Assembly (NCBI GenBank): GCA_963712595.1
Contig: CAVQIM010000001.1
Span: 1,054,001-1,118,000 of the forward strand
Origin: VRUE01 sp963712595
GTDB lineage: Bacteria; Actinomycetota; Thermoleophilia; Solirubrobacterales; 70-9
Reading direction: 5' to 3'
DNA: 64,000 nt
Below are positions 31,842 to 39,485 of this stretch, one piece after another. Made by a program: the position numbers and the translations under genes. Each line of letters begins with the position of its first letter. The first letter of the stretch is position 1. The notes beneath the pieces were generated by a model that had not been told where the DNA came from, searched no databases, and worked only from the letters and a program-made list of their open reading frames with translations.

Positions 31842-34244
31842 CTACGCCAGGGCCGCTTCGATCGCTTTCGAGACCCTGTCCACGTAGACGAACTCCAGCT
31901 CGCTGCGCTCGTGCTCGGGGATCTCCGCCACGTCGCCCTCGTTTCGCTCAGGCACCAGTACCCGCTTGATCCCGGCCCGCTGCGCCGCAAGCGACTTCTC
32001 CTTCAGGCCGCCGATCGGCAGCACCTGGCCGGTAAGCGTCACCTCTCCGGTCATCGCCACATCGTTGCGAACCGGTCGGCCGCTGACCAGGGAGGCCAGC
32101 GCCACCGTCATCGCCACGCCGGCCGAGGGGCCGTCCTTGGGCACGGCGCCGGCGGGGACGTGGATGTGGATGTCGTGCCTGGCAAACCAGTCCTCGTCCA
32201 GCTCGGGCGCCAGCTCGCGCCAGTGGCCGCGCACGTAGGAGAGCGCCGCCTGCGCCGACTCCTTCATCACCTCGCCGAGCTGGCCGGTGATCGTCAGCGA
32301 GCCCGAGCCCGGCATCGAGGTCGCCTCGATGAAGAGCACGTCGCCGCCGGTCGGCGTCCAGGCGAGGCCGGTGGCGACGCCGGGGTCCTTGGTGCGGCGG
32401 CGTTGCTCGGCGAAGACGCGGCGGCGACCGAGCAGCTCGCGCGCCCGCTTGGCGGAGATCCTCGCCTTGCCGTTGCCTTTCTTCTTGCCCCTCCCCTTGC
32501 TCTCGGCGACTTCGCGCGCGACTTTGCGGCAGACCGTGCCGATCTGCCGCTCGAGGTTGCGCACGCCGGCCTCGCGCGTGTACTCCTCGACGATCGCGAC
32601 CAGGGCCGGGTCGGCGAACTCGATCTGCGAGGGCTTCAACCCGTTGGCTTCGATCTGGCGCGGCACGAGGTAGCGGCGGGCGATGTGCTTCTTCTCCTCC
32701 AGCGTGTAGCCAGCGAGCTCGATCGTCTCCATCCGGTCCTGCAGAGGGCCGGGAATCGTGTCGAGGATGTTCGCCGTGGCGATGAACATCACCTCGGAGA
32801 GGTCGAACTCGAGGTCGAGGTAGTGGTCGCGGAAGGAGTCGTTCTGGGCCGGGTCGAGCACCTCGAGCATCGCCGAGGCAGGGTCGCCGCGGAAGTCGGC
32901 GCCCATCTTGTCGATCTCGTCGATCATGAAGACGGGGTTGCGCGAGCCGGCGTCGCGCAGGGCGCGGACGATCGTGCCGGGCATGGCCCCGATGTAGGTG
33001 CGGCGGTGACCGCGGATCTCCGCCTCGTCGCGTACGCCGCCGACCGAGATCCGCTCGAACTCGCGGCCGAGCGCCTTCGCGATCGAGCGGCCGAGGCTGG
33101 TCTTGCCGACGCCGGGTGGGCCGACGAAGCAGAGGATCGGGCCGGGCGAGTCCGGCTTCAGCTTGCGCACCGCCAGGTACTCCAGGATGCGGTCCTTGAC
33201 TTTCTCCAGGTCGTAGTGGTCGGCGTCGAGCACCTCGCGGGCGTGGGCGATGTCGAGGTTGTCCTCGGTCTGCGCCGCCCAGGGCAGCTCGACCAGCCAC
33301 TCCAGGTAGGTGCGGATGACGCCGTGCTCGGCCGCGGCCGGGGGTAGCTTCTCCAGCCGCGAGAGCTCGCGGTCGGCGGCCTTCTGGGCATGCTCGGGCA
33401 GGCCGGCCTTCTCGATCCTCTCGCGCAGCTCGTTCACCTCGGCCTGCTGCTCGTCCCCCTCCCCCAGCTCGTCCTGGATCGCTTTCATCTGCTGGCGCAG
33501 GAAGAACTCGCGCTGGCCCTTGTCGATCTCCGACTGCACCTGCGACTGGATCTGGCTGCCGAGCTGGACGACCTCCAGCTCGCGGGCGAGGATCTGGGAG
33601 AGGTGGCGCAGGCGGGCGACGACGTCGAGCTCCTCCAGCAACCTCTGCTTCTCCTCGGTTGAGATGCGCAGGGCGCCGGCGATCAGGTGGGCAAGCGCAG
33701 CCGGGTCGTCGAGGTTGGCGACGGCCATCTGCAGCTCCTCCGGCAGATAGGGGATCTGCTCGATGATCTCGGAAAAGGTGCGCTGCACGTTGCGGGTCAG
33801 CGCCTCCAGCTCCGGGCCGTCCTCGACCACGTCGGGCAGCTCGCCGATCCGCGCCACCAGGTATGGCTCTTCGGCGACGTAGGGGCCGAGGCGGACCCGC
33901 TGCGTGCCCTGGACGAGGATGCGCAGCGTCCCGTCCGGCACCTTGAGCATGCGGGCGACGACGCCGACGACGCCGACCTCGTAGAGATCCCTGGGGCCCG
34001 GTTCCTCGTCCTCCGGATCGAGGGCGGCGACCATCGCCAGCATCCGGTTGGCGCCGAGCACGTCGTTGACCAGCTTGATCGAGCGCTCCTGGCCGACCGC
34101 CAGCGGAGTCAGGGTCTCGGGGAAGGTGACGGTCTCGCGCAGCGGCAGGACCGGCAGGGCGTCGGGCAGCGGCTCGTTGGCGCGGATCGCGTCCTCGGCG
34201 TCGAGCGGCGACTCGACCACTTCGAGAACCGGGCTGCCCTCCAT
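31842..34244 (-). CDS. lon: ATP-dependent Lon protease
   Basis: An 800-residue Lon (LonA) protease. The N-terminal LON domain starts with 'ALPVLPLRETVTFPETLTPLAVGQ', the AAA+ domain has Walker A 'GPPGVGKTSLGRSIA' and Walker B 'PVFMIDEIDK', and the C-terminal protease has the Ser-Lys dyad with Ser in 'KDGPSAGVAM' and Lys in the following 'PIGGLKEKSLAAQRAG'. It degrades misfolded and regulatory proteins in the cytoplasm. Length is normal. The start ATG is 3 bases after the Hsp20 stop, giving an apparent chaperone-protease operon. No HAIR or CIRCE heat-shock element was found upstream. Confidence 0.97.
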   Translation of the reverse strand: MEGSPVLEVVESPLDAEDAIRANEPLPDALPVLPLRETVTFPETLTPLAVGQERSIKLVNDVLGANRMLAMVAALDPEDEEPGPRDLYEVGVVGVVARMLKVPDGTLRILVQGTQRVRLGPYVAEEPYLVARIGELPDVVEDGPELEALTRNVQRTFSEIIEQIPYLPEELQMAVANLDDPAALAHLIAGALRISTEEKQRLLEELDVVARLRHLSQILARELEVVQLGSQIQSQVQSEIDKGQREFFLRQQMKAIQDELGEGDEQQAEVNELRERIEKAGLPEHAQKAADRELSRLEKLPPAAAEHGVIRTYLEWLVELPWAAQTEDNLDIAHAREVLDADHYDLEKVKDRILEYLAVRKLKPDSPGPILCFVGPPGVGKTSLGRSIAKALGREFERISVGGVRDEAEIRGHRRTYIGAMPGTIVRALRDAGSRNPVFMIDEIDKMGADFRGDPASAMLEVLDPAQNDSFRDHYLDLEFDLSEVMFIATANILDTIPGPLQDRMETIELAGYTLEEKKHIARRYLVPRQIEANGLKPSQIEFADPALVAIVEEYTREAGVRNLERQIGTVCRKVAREVAESKGRGKKKGNGKARISAKRARELLGRRRVFAEQRRRTKDPGVATGLAWTPTGGDVLFIEATSMPGSGSLTITGQLGEVMKESAQAALSYVRGHWRELAPELDEDWFARHDIHIHVPAGAVPKDGPSAGVAMTVALASLVSGRPVRNDVAMTGEVTLTGQVLPIGGLKEKSLAAQRAGIKRVLVPERNEGDVAEIPEHERSELEFVYVDRVSKAIEAALA

Positions 34245-34247
34245 CCG

Positions 34248-34655
34248 CTAATCCCTGCCGATCGGTACCCGGCGCGCGGACTCGGCGGGGTCACGCAGCG
34301 GCAGGTCGATTCGCAGCACGCCGTCTTCATAGGTCGCCTTGGCCCGGTCGGCGTCGACGTCCACCTGCAGCTCGACGATGCGGCGGAACGGTCCCGAGGG
34401 GATCTCCACCTGCTGGTAGACGCGGCCTTCGGTCTCCTGCACCTGGCGCTCGCCGACTATCGCCAGCTGCCTGCCGCTGATCTCTATCCCGACCTCGTCG
34501 AGGCTGATCCCCGCCAGATCGACCTTGACCACAGCCCGCTGCGGATCCCCGCAGTAATAGACGTCGACGTTCGGCGTAAAGCCTCTGCTCCGCCGGCTGA
34601 CGTACGTGGTCCTTGCCCACGCGTATAGATCCCGCTCCGGCATGGCCTGAAACAT
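34248..34655 (-). CDS. Hsp20 / alpha-crystallin family small heat shock protein
   Basis: A 135-residue small chaperone. The alpha-crystallin domain runs from about residue 26 to 122 with 'PNVDVYYCGDPQRAVVKVDLAGISLDEVGIEISGRQLAIVGERQ' and 'ATYEDGVLRIDLPL', the latter holding the conserved G-V-L motif. The C-terminal tail has 'RRVPIG', which resembles the I-x-I/V oligomer motif. It should bind unfolding proteins, with Lon next in the same operon. ATG at 34655 or at 34643 (Met5, 'MPERDLYAW') could start it. The 99 bases upstream to the next gene hold no clear heat-shock operator. Confidence 0.9.
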   Translation of the reverse strand: MFQAMPERDLYAWARTTYVSRRSRGFTPNVDVYYCGDPQRAVVKVDLAGISLDEVGIEISGRQLAIVGERQVQETEGRVYQQVEIPSGPFRRIVELQVDVDADRAKATYEDGVLRIDLPLRDPAESARRVPIGRD

Positions 34656-34754
34656 AGCCAGCCCGCTACTCGCGGGGGGCGAGGAGGCGGCGAAGCCGCC
34701 CCGGCAGCGGGTGGTGGAACCAAATCCGTGACAGGACCCGCCGCGCCAGCACCT

Positions 34755-34937
34755 TCAGGCGGTCTGTGCCGCCCAACGCGGCGGCCGCATCAGCAAAACG
34801 GGCTGCCTGGGCGGTACGAGTCCCTCCGGCCGATCCGCGCGGAACGTCGCGCAGGGCGAATCTTGCTCGAGCGCGCAAAGCATGTTCCTCTGGAAGTAGC
34901 AGTCCTCGCAGCTCGGCGGCTTTTGCTTGCGCGGCAT
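34755..34937 (-). CDS. Small cysteine-rich protein
   Basis: A 60-residue protein starting 'MPRKQKPPSCEDCYFQRN' with C-x-x-C followed by further cysteines in 'LCALEQDSPCATF', four in all and suited to a zinc or Fe-S site. A Pro-rich C terminus ('EGLVPPRQPVLLMRPP') follows. It looks like a short conserved actinobacterial protein, no function known. A competing 93-residue frame on the same strand overlaps it but has Arg/Ala-rich, noise-like composition. It is divergent from the hydroxylase gene. Confidence 0.6.
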   Translation of the reverse strand: MPRKQKPPSCEDCYFQRNMLCALEQDSPCATFRADRPEGLVPPRQPVLLMRPPRWAAQTA

Positions 34938-35073
34938 GGCGGCGCATACTGTCACCGTCGCGACACTCTCGTGAGAGTCATTCCCGCAAAGCGGGACCTC
35001 TTTGACACAGTCTCGTTACATGTTCCCCGCGTCTTGCGGAAGCCACGGGGACGCGTCGCTACCATTGCCCTGG

Positions 35074-35703
35074 ATGGAGCCCTCCCCCAGCCGGACCAAC
35101 AAGCTCGCGGCTTCCCCGCAGCTGTTCGAGAGCGATTTCCTCAACTTCTTCTCACGGGTGCACCCGTCGATCCCGGCGATCGTCTTCGTGCCGGTGGTCG
35201 TGGCGATGGAGTGGCTCGGCGCCGACCGCGGCTACGGCGCCGGCTCGCTGATCCTGCTCAGCCTCGGTGGGGTCGCGATCTGGACGCTGACCGAGTACTG
35301 GCTGCACCGCCTCGTCTTCCACTGGGAGCCCGACAACGCCTTCGGCCGGCGCATGCACTTCATCATCCACGGCATCCACCACGACCACCCCAATGACAAG
35401 CTGCGCCTGGTGATGCCGCCGGCCGTGGCGATCCCGCTCGCGGCGCTCTTCTTCGCTGCCTTCACGCTCCTCTTCGGCACCCCGGCCGCCTACCCCCTCT
35501 TCGGCGGCTTCATCGCCGGCTACCTCGCCTACGACTACACGCACTACTACGTGCACCACTTCGTCCCCAAGTCCGACCTCGGCAAGCGGCTGCGCGAGCA
35601 GCACATGCGCCACCACTTCCAGGATCACCGCTACGGCTTCGGTGTCTCCTCGCCGCTCTGGGACCTCATCTTCCAGACCCTGCCTCGTCGCCGCCGGGGC
35701 TAG
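35074..35703 (+). CDS. Sterol desaturase / fatty acid hydroxylase superfamily enzyme
   Basis: A 209-residue membrane enzyme with the di-iron histidine boxes 'HRLVFHWEP', 'HGIHHDHP', 'YTHYYVHHF' and 'HMRHHFQDHRYGFGVS'. The pattern is close to fatty acid 2-hydroxylases (Scs7/FA2H-like), which hydroxylate fatty acyl chains of membrane lipids. About four transmembrane helices surround the boxes. ATG at 35074 follows a region without clear ribosome site; 24 upstream residues lack homology. The stop overlaps the stop of the convergent PucR-like gene (CTAG). Sterol desaturase remains the alternative, though bacteria rarely make sterols. Confidence 0.88.
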   Translation: MEPSPSRTNKLAASPQLFESDFLNFFSRVHPSIPAIVFVPVVVAMEWLGADRGYGAGSLILLSLGGVAIWTLTEYWLHRLVFHWEPDNAFGRRMHFIIHGIHHDHPNDKLRLVMPPAVAIPLAALFFAAFTLLFGTPAAYPLFGGFIAGYLAYDYTHYYVHHFVPKSDLGKRLREQHMRHHFQDHRYGFGVSSPLWDLIFQTLPRRRRG

Positions 35704-36869
35704 GCCCCGCGCAAAGCGATCTCGAGCTCGAAGCGGGCGTCGGGGTCATCGAGCTGGTCTCCGAGCAGCTCGCGTAGGCGAGCAACGCGATAACGAGCGG
35801 TCTGGGGGTGGACGTGGAGCGCGGCCGCCATCGCCACCGAGTTGCCACGATGACGGACGTAGGCGAGCGCCGTTTCCCGCATCCGCTCCCGCGCCCTCTC
35901 GGTGAGTGGCTCGAAGGAAGCGAGCCTGCCGGCGGCGATCCTGCCGACGAACGCGCTGCCCTCGAAGAGCAAGAGGTCGGCGAGGTGGTCCCCGGCGCGA
36001 ACCAGGCCGCCGCAGCGCACGGCGCCGGCCTCTGCCGCCCGCAGGGCACTCTTCGCCAGGCCCCAAGACTCGCGGAGCCGCACCGGCTCCCCGGTCGGGC
36101 CGAGGAATGCCTCCAAGCCCGTGGCGGCGCGCTCGATGCTCGCCGGGCGGCCAGGGCCATCTGGATCGGGCACGAGCACGCAACCGATCTCGTCGAGCCG
36201 CGCGACGAGAGAGTCGGCCGGCAGGCCCCGAGACAGCTGCGCCAGCTGCGCCTCCGGGCAGGCAAGCGCGGCGACGCTGCGCGGGATCGTCCAGCCGGCC
36301 TCCTGCGCGGCGGTGCGCAGGGTGGCCGCCTCGGGGGGCGGCTCCCGCATCAACGACGCCGCCAGCTCCTGCCGCCGGCGCCGGCGCCGGTCCTCGGACT
36401 CCGACTGTGCCTCGGCGTAGCCCTCGACCGAGTCGGAGGAGAGCTCGTCGATGTAGGCGAAGATCGCCTCGGCCAGCAGGCTCAGGACCTCGGCGTCGAG
36501 CTGCCGCCGTCCGGCCGCGGCGATCTGGCGCCAGGCGACCCTGGCGCCAACCCGGTAGGCAGCCTGCAGCGAGTCGAGGGTCCGCCCCTGCCGCAGCTCG
36601 CCGCGGCCGAGCTCGACGTAGACCTCGCGTCCCCGACCGCGGCCGGCCTCCGGATCGCGAATCAGGGCGACGAACTGACTCATCGCCTCGGCGACACCGG
36701 TGCGAATGCCGCGGCCGAAACTCCCCTCTAGCGGCCGCGCGTACTCCGGCACCTCTCGCGCGATCGTGGCGAGGATCTCACCCGTGACCGCTTCCAGCTC
36801 CGGCTCGATCAGGTCGGCAACGCCGGCGGGCAGGTTGCGCCAGGGCTCTGAGTCGATTGAAATTGTCAT
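35700..36869 (-). CDS. PucR-like helix-turn-helix regulator, divergent from desaturase
   Basis: A 389-residue regulator. The last 60 residues form an HTH_30/CdaR-type domain ('ALAYVRHRGNSVAMAAALHVHPQTARYRVARLRELLGDQL'). The N-terminal 170 residues are helical ('RGIRTGVAEAMSQFVALIRDP', 'LDSLQAAYRVGARVAWRQIAAAG') as in the RsbT-like/PucR N-terminal class. It is cytoplasmic. The divergent neighbour is a fatty acid desaturase and the convergent neighbour a fatty acid hydroxylase, so it may control membrane lipid composition. A dyad CACAAGAA...TTCTTGTG lies in the shared upstream region. Confidence 0.88.
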   Translation of the reverse strand: MTISIDSEPWRNLPAGVADLIEPELEAVTGEILATIAREVPEYARPLEGSFGRGIRTGVAEAMSQFVALIRDPEAGRGRGREVYVELGRGELRQGRTLDSLQAAYRVGARVAWRQIAAAGRRQLDAEVLSLLAEAIFAYIDELSSDSVEGYAEAQSESEDRRRRRRQELAASLMREPPPEAATLRTAAQEAGWTIPRSVAALACPEAQLAQLSRGLPADSLVARLDEIGCVLVPDPDGPGRPASIERAATGLEAFLGPTGEPVRLRESWGLAKSALRAAEAGAVRCGGLVRAGDHLADLLLFEGSAFVGRIAAGRLASFEPLTERARERMRETALAYVRHRGNSVAMAAALHVHPQTARYRVARLRELLGDQLDDPDARFELEIALRGA

Positions 36870-36948
36870 CTATGTCACAAGAAAAGTCTTCATAAGTTGA
36901 CTTGAAGCCTAATTCTTGTGGCACCGACCAGCGTAACTTCCATCCCCG
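36870..36948. promoter_or_regulatory. Divergent promoter/operator with nested dyads
   Basis: The 79-base AT-rich gap between the regulator and the desaturase contains CACAAGAA (36876-36883) inverted at 36913-36920 and, nested inside, AAGTC (36884-36888) inverted at 36899-36903. A regulator made from the adjacent PucR-like gene could bind here and control both genes. No consensus -35/-10 pair could be assigned. Confidence 0.6.
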
Positions 36949-37839
36949 ATGGGCGAAATGACCAGAGTCGAGAAGATCGCCAACCTCGGTGCGGTGGTGG
37001 TGCCGTTCGTCGCGGTCCTGGCCGCGATCGCGTTGCTCTGGAACAGTCTCGTGAGCACCACCGACCTGGCGATCGCCGCTGTCATGTATCTGCTGACGGC
37101 GGTTGGGATAACCGTTGGCTTTCACCGCCTTCTCACCCACCGCTCCTTCCAGACCTCGAAGCCGATCGAGTACACGCTCGCCATCCTGGGTTCGATGGCC
37201 GTGCAGGGACCGGTGATCTCCTGGGTCGCCGACCACCGCAAGCATCACGCCCACACCGACGAGGAGGGCGACCCCCACAGTCCCCACGTCGGTCACGACG
37301 GTGGCCTGCGCGGAGTCCTGGCCGGCCTTTGGCATGCCCACTCCGGCTGGTTGATGTCTACCCAAGGCCGGGCCGACTGGAAGCGCTACGCAGCAGATCT
37401 CTACGAGGACCCCGGGATGCGCACGATCGGCAGGCGCTTCGTCCCGCTGGTTCTGCTCAGTCTCGCGCTACCCGCCCTCGCCGGCTATGCCGTCAGTGGA
37501 ACGCTCGCCGGCGCCGTCACCGGGCTGCTCTGGGGCGGGTTGGTGAGGATCTTCTTCGTTCACCACATCACCTGGAGCGTCAACTCCGTATGTCACTTCG
37601 TCGGCAGCCGCCGCTTCGACACAGATGATCGGTCCACCAATGTGTTCTGGCTGGCGCTGCCCTCGCTCGGTGAGTCCTGGCACCACAATCACCATGCTTT
37701 TCCGCGCTCCGCGCAGCACGGCCTCCGCAGCTGGGAGGTCGACCCCTCAGCTTTGATTATCGGTGCGATGGAGAGGCTTGGGCTGGCCTGGAACGTGGTG
37801 CGCATCTCACCCGAGCGCCAAGCCCAGCGCAGCGCCTGA
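36949..37839 (+). CDS. Acyl-CoA/acyl-lipid desaturase (delta-9 type)
   Basis: A 296-residue membrane desaturase of the fatty-acid desaturase type 1 family. The three histidine boxes are 'HRLLTH', 'HRKHHAHTDEEGDPHSPH' and 'HHNHHAFP', with a further 'HHITWSVNSVCH'. About four transmembrane helices are visible. It introduces a double bond in membrane fatty acids, using O2 and an electron donor. ATG at 36949 begins the frame; another ATG at 36958 is possible. It lies behind a dyad-rich promoter shared with a PucR-like regulator and may act in cold or membrane adaptation. Confidence 0.93.
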   Translation: MGEMTRVEKIANLGAVVVPFVAVLAAIALLWNSLVSTTDLAIAAVMYLLTAVGITVGFHRLLTHRSFQTSKPIEYTLAILGSMAVQGPVISWVADHRKHHAHTDEEGDPHSPHVGHDGGLRGVLAGLWHAHSGWLMSTQGRADWKRYAADLYEDPGMRTIGRRFVPLVLLSLALPALAGYAVSGTLAGAVTGLLWGGLVRIFFVHHITWSVNSVCHFVGSRRFDTDDRSTNVFWLALPSLGESWHHNHHAFPRSAQHGLRSWEVDPSALIIGAMERLGLAWNVVRISPERQAQRSA

Positions 37840-37892
37840 GGGGCACTCAGTCACCGGCTTCATCCAAATGGCCAGAGTGACTCTCCCTAATT

Positions 37893-37910
37893 TGACTATA
37901 TGAATAGTCA
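37893..37910. promoter_or_regulatory. Perfect dyad TGACTAT-ATGA-ATAGTCA
   Basis: A 7-bp perfect dyad 78 bases ahead of the AT-hook protein, followed by GTCAC-T-GTGAC. The 148-base gap (37840-37987) otherwise holds no gene. The dyads may be an operator or the protein's own binding site; a hairpin is also possible. Confidence 0.5.
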
Positions 37911-37987
37911 CTGTCACTGTGACTGTGCCACACTCCGGGTAGCTGACGACCCGGGAGGCAAAAAGCTCACGGGATGAAAGGAAGGAA

Positions 37988-38392
37988 ATGCCTAGCACCA
38001 GCAACGTACTCGACGAGGCTCTCGACCTCGTCAACAAGCGCATCGCAGAGCTCAGTGAGGAGCTCAAGCGCCTCGAGCGCGCCCGCGCCGAGCTTGGTGG
38101 CACAGTCACCCGCCGTCCAGGTCGCCCTCCGGGGAGTGGCCGCGGTCCTGGTCGCCCCCCGAAAGCAGCCTCTGCTCCCGCCTCTGGCGCCCCACGGCGC
38201 CGGCGTCGGCGTCGTGGCGGTACTCGAGCCGATCAGGCAGTTGCCCTGGTTGAGCAGAACCCGGGTATCTCGGCTTCCGAAATCGCCAAATCGATGAAAA
38301 TCAAACCCAACTACCTCTACCGCGTGCTCGGCGAAATGGAGAAAGAGGGCAGGGTGACGAAGAAGGGGCGCGAGTACCACCCCGGCAAATAG
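37988..38392 (+). CDS. AT-hook plus winged-helix DNA-binding protein
   Basis: A 134-residue basic protein with three parts. Residues 8-36 form an amphipathic coiled coil ('LDEALDLVNKRIAELSEELKRLERARAEL'). Residues 42-59 contain two R-P-G-R-P-P-type AT-hook cores, followed by a run of Arg. Residues about 82-134 are a winged helix ('GISASEIAKSMKIKPNYLYRVLGEMEKEGRVTKKGREY'). It is probably a nucleoid-associated or regulatory protein binding the minor groove. AGGAAGG precedes the ATG. A strong terminator follows, suggesting high expression from its own promoter. No named family was recognised. Confidence 0.8.
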   Translation: MPSTSNVLDEALDLVNKRIAELSEELKRLERARAELGGTVTRRPGRPPGSGRGPGRPPKAASAPASGAPRRRRRRRGGTRADQAVALVEQNPGISASEIAKSMKIKPNYLYRVLGEMEKEGRVTKKGREYHPGK

Positions 38393-38412
38393 CGCCTCGA
38401 CCCTGAGCTTTG

Positions 38413-38443
38413 AAAGCCGGCCCCATATGGGGCCGGCTTTTTT
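38413..38443 (+). terminator. Rho-independent terminator
   Basis: AAAGCCGGCCCCAT (38413-38426) pairs perfectly with ATGGGGCCGGCTTT (38427-38440), and the T-run continues to 38443. It lies 21 bases after the stop of the AT-hook gene. The A-run on the other side gives it partial bidirectional use for the convergent mdh gene. Confidence 0.93.
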
Positions 38444-38462
38444 CATCGCCTTCCCGCAGCGC

Positions 38463-39449
38463 TCAGACCAGGCCGAGCTGGCTGACCGCGTCGCGCTCCT
38501 CGCGCAGCTCGGCGGCGCTGGCATCGATACGAGGGCGTGAGAACTCCGTCACCTCAACCCCCTCGACGATCGACCACTCACCACCGCTGCAGGCGCAGGG
38601 GAAGCCGGCGACGATGCCCTCCTCGACGCCATAGGAGCCGTCGGCGGGCACACCCATCGAGACCCAGTCGCCATCCGGCGTGCCGAGCACCCAGTCGCGC
38701 ATGTGGTCGATCGCGGCGTTGGCTGCCGAGGCGGCGCTGGAGGCGCCGCGCGCCTCGATGATCGCGGCGCCGCGCTTCGCCACGCGGGGAATGAACTCGT
38801 CGGCGATCCAGGCTTCGTCGTCGACCGCGTCCCACGCACTCTGCCCACGCACCCGGGCATTCACCAGATCGGGGTACTGGGTGGTCGAGTGGTTGCCCCA
38901 GACGGTCATCTTGGTGACCTCCGAGATCTCCGCTCCCACCCTGTTCGCGAGCTGCGCGATCGCCCGGTTGTGGTCCAGCCGCATCATCGCGGTGAAACGC
39001 TCGCGCGGAACGCCGTCGGCATTGGACATCGCGATCAGGCAGTTGGTGTTGGCGGGGTTGCCGACGACCAGAACCCGCACGTCGTCGGCGGCGCCGGCGG
39101 CGATCGCCTCGCCCTGCGGCTTGAAGATCCCGCCGTTCGCCTCGAGCAGGTCCGAACGCTCCATGCCCGGCCCCCGTGGCCGTGCCCCAACCAGCATTCC
39201 CACGTTGCAGCCGTCGAACGCCTGCTTGGGATCGTCGAAGATGTCGATTCGGCGCAACAGCGGAAAGGCGCAATCGTCGAGCTCCATCGCGGTTCCCTCC
39301 GCGGCCTTGACGGCATCGGGAATCTCGAGCAGGCTCAGCTCGACCGGGGTATCGGGACCGAGCATCTGACCGCTGGCGATGCGGAACAGGAGCGCGTAGC
39401 CGATCTGCCCGGCGGCGCCGGTGACGGTGACTTTCACAGGGGTGCTCAC
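38463..39449 (-). CDS. mdh: Malate dehydrogenase
   Basis: A 328-residue NAD-dependent malate dehydrogenase of the cytosolic-like type. The Rossmann loop is 'VTGAAGQIGYALLFRIASG', substrate Arg residues lie in 'GARPRGPGMERSDLL' and 'MRLDHNRA', and the catalytic His is in 'VWGNHSTTQYPD'. It interconverts malate and oxaloacetate in the TCA cycle. GTG at 39449 starts it. The icd gene lies 36 bases upstream on the same strand, so two TCA genes are co-transcribed. Confidence 0.96.
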   Translation of the reverse strand: MSTPVKVTVTGAAGQIGYALLFRIASGQMLGPDTPVELSLLEIPDAVKAAEGTAMELDDCAFPLLRRIDIFDDPKQAFDGCNVGMLVGARPRGPGMERSDLLEANGGIFKPQGEAIAAGAADDVRVLVVGNPANTNCLIAMSNADGVPRERFTAMMRLDHNRAIAQLANRVGAEISEVTKMTVWGNHSTTQYPDLVNARVRGQSAWDAVDDEAWIADEFIPRVAKRGAAIIEARGASSAASAANAAIDHMRDWVLGTPDGDWVSMGVPADGSYGVEEGIVAGFPCACSGGEWSIVEGVEVTEFSRPRIDASAAELREERDAVSQLGLV

Positions 39450-39485
39450 GGAATCTCTTTTCTCCTGGATTCGAGGTTTTCGAAG

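Noticed and set aside
34656..34754. HAIR or CIRCE heat-shock operator ahead of hsp20
   Set aside because: Neither CTTGAGT-N7-ACTCAAG nor TTAGCACTC-N9-GAGTGCTAA is present.
34666..34947. 93-codon minus-strand frame overlapping the small Cys protein
   Set aside because: Composition is Ala/Arg-rich noise, and the Cys-motif frame is the better candidate. The last 30 codons look somewhat protein-like, so doubt remains.
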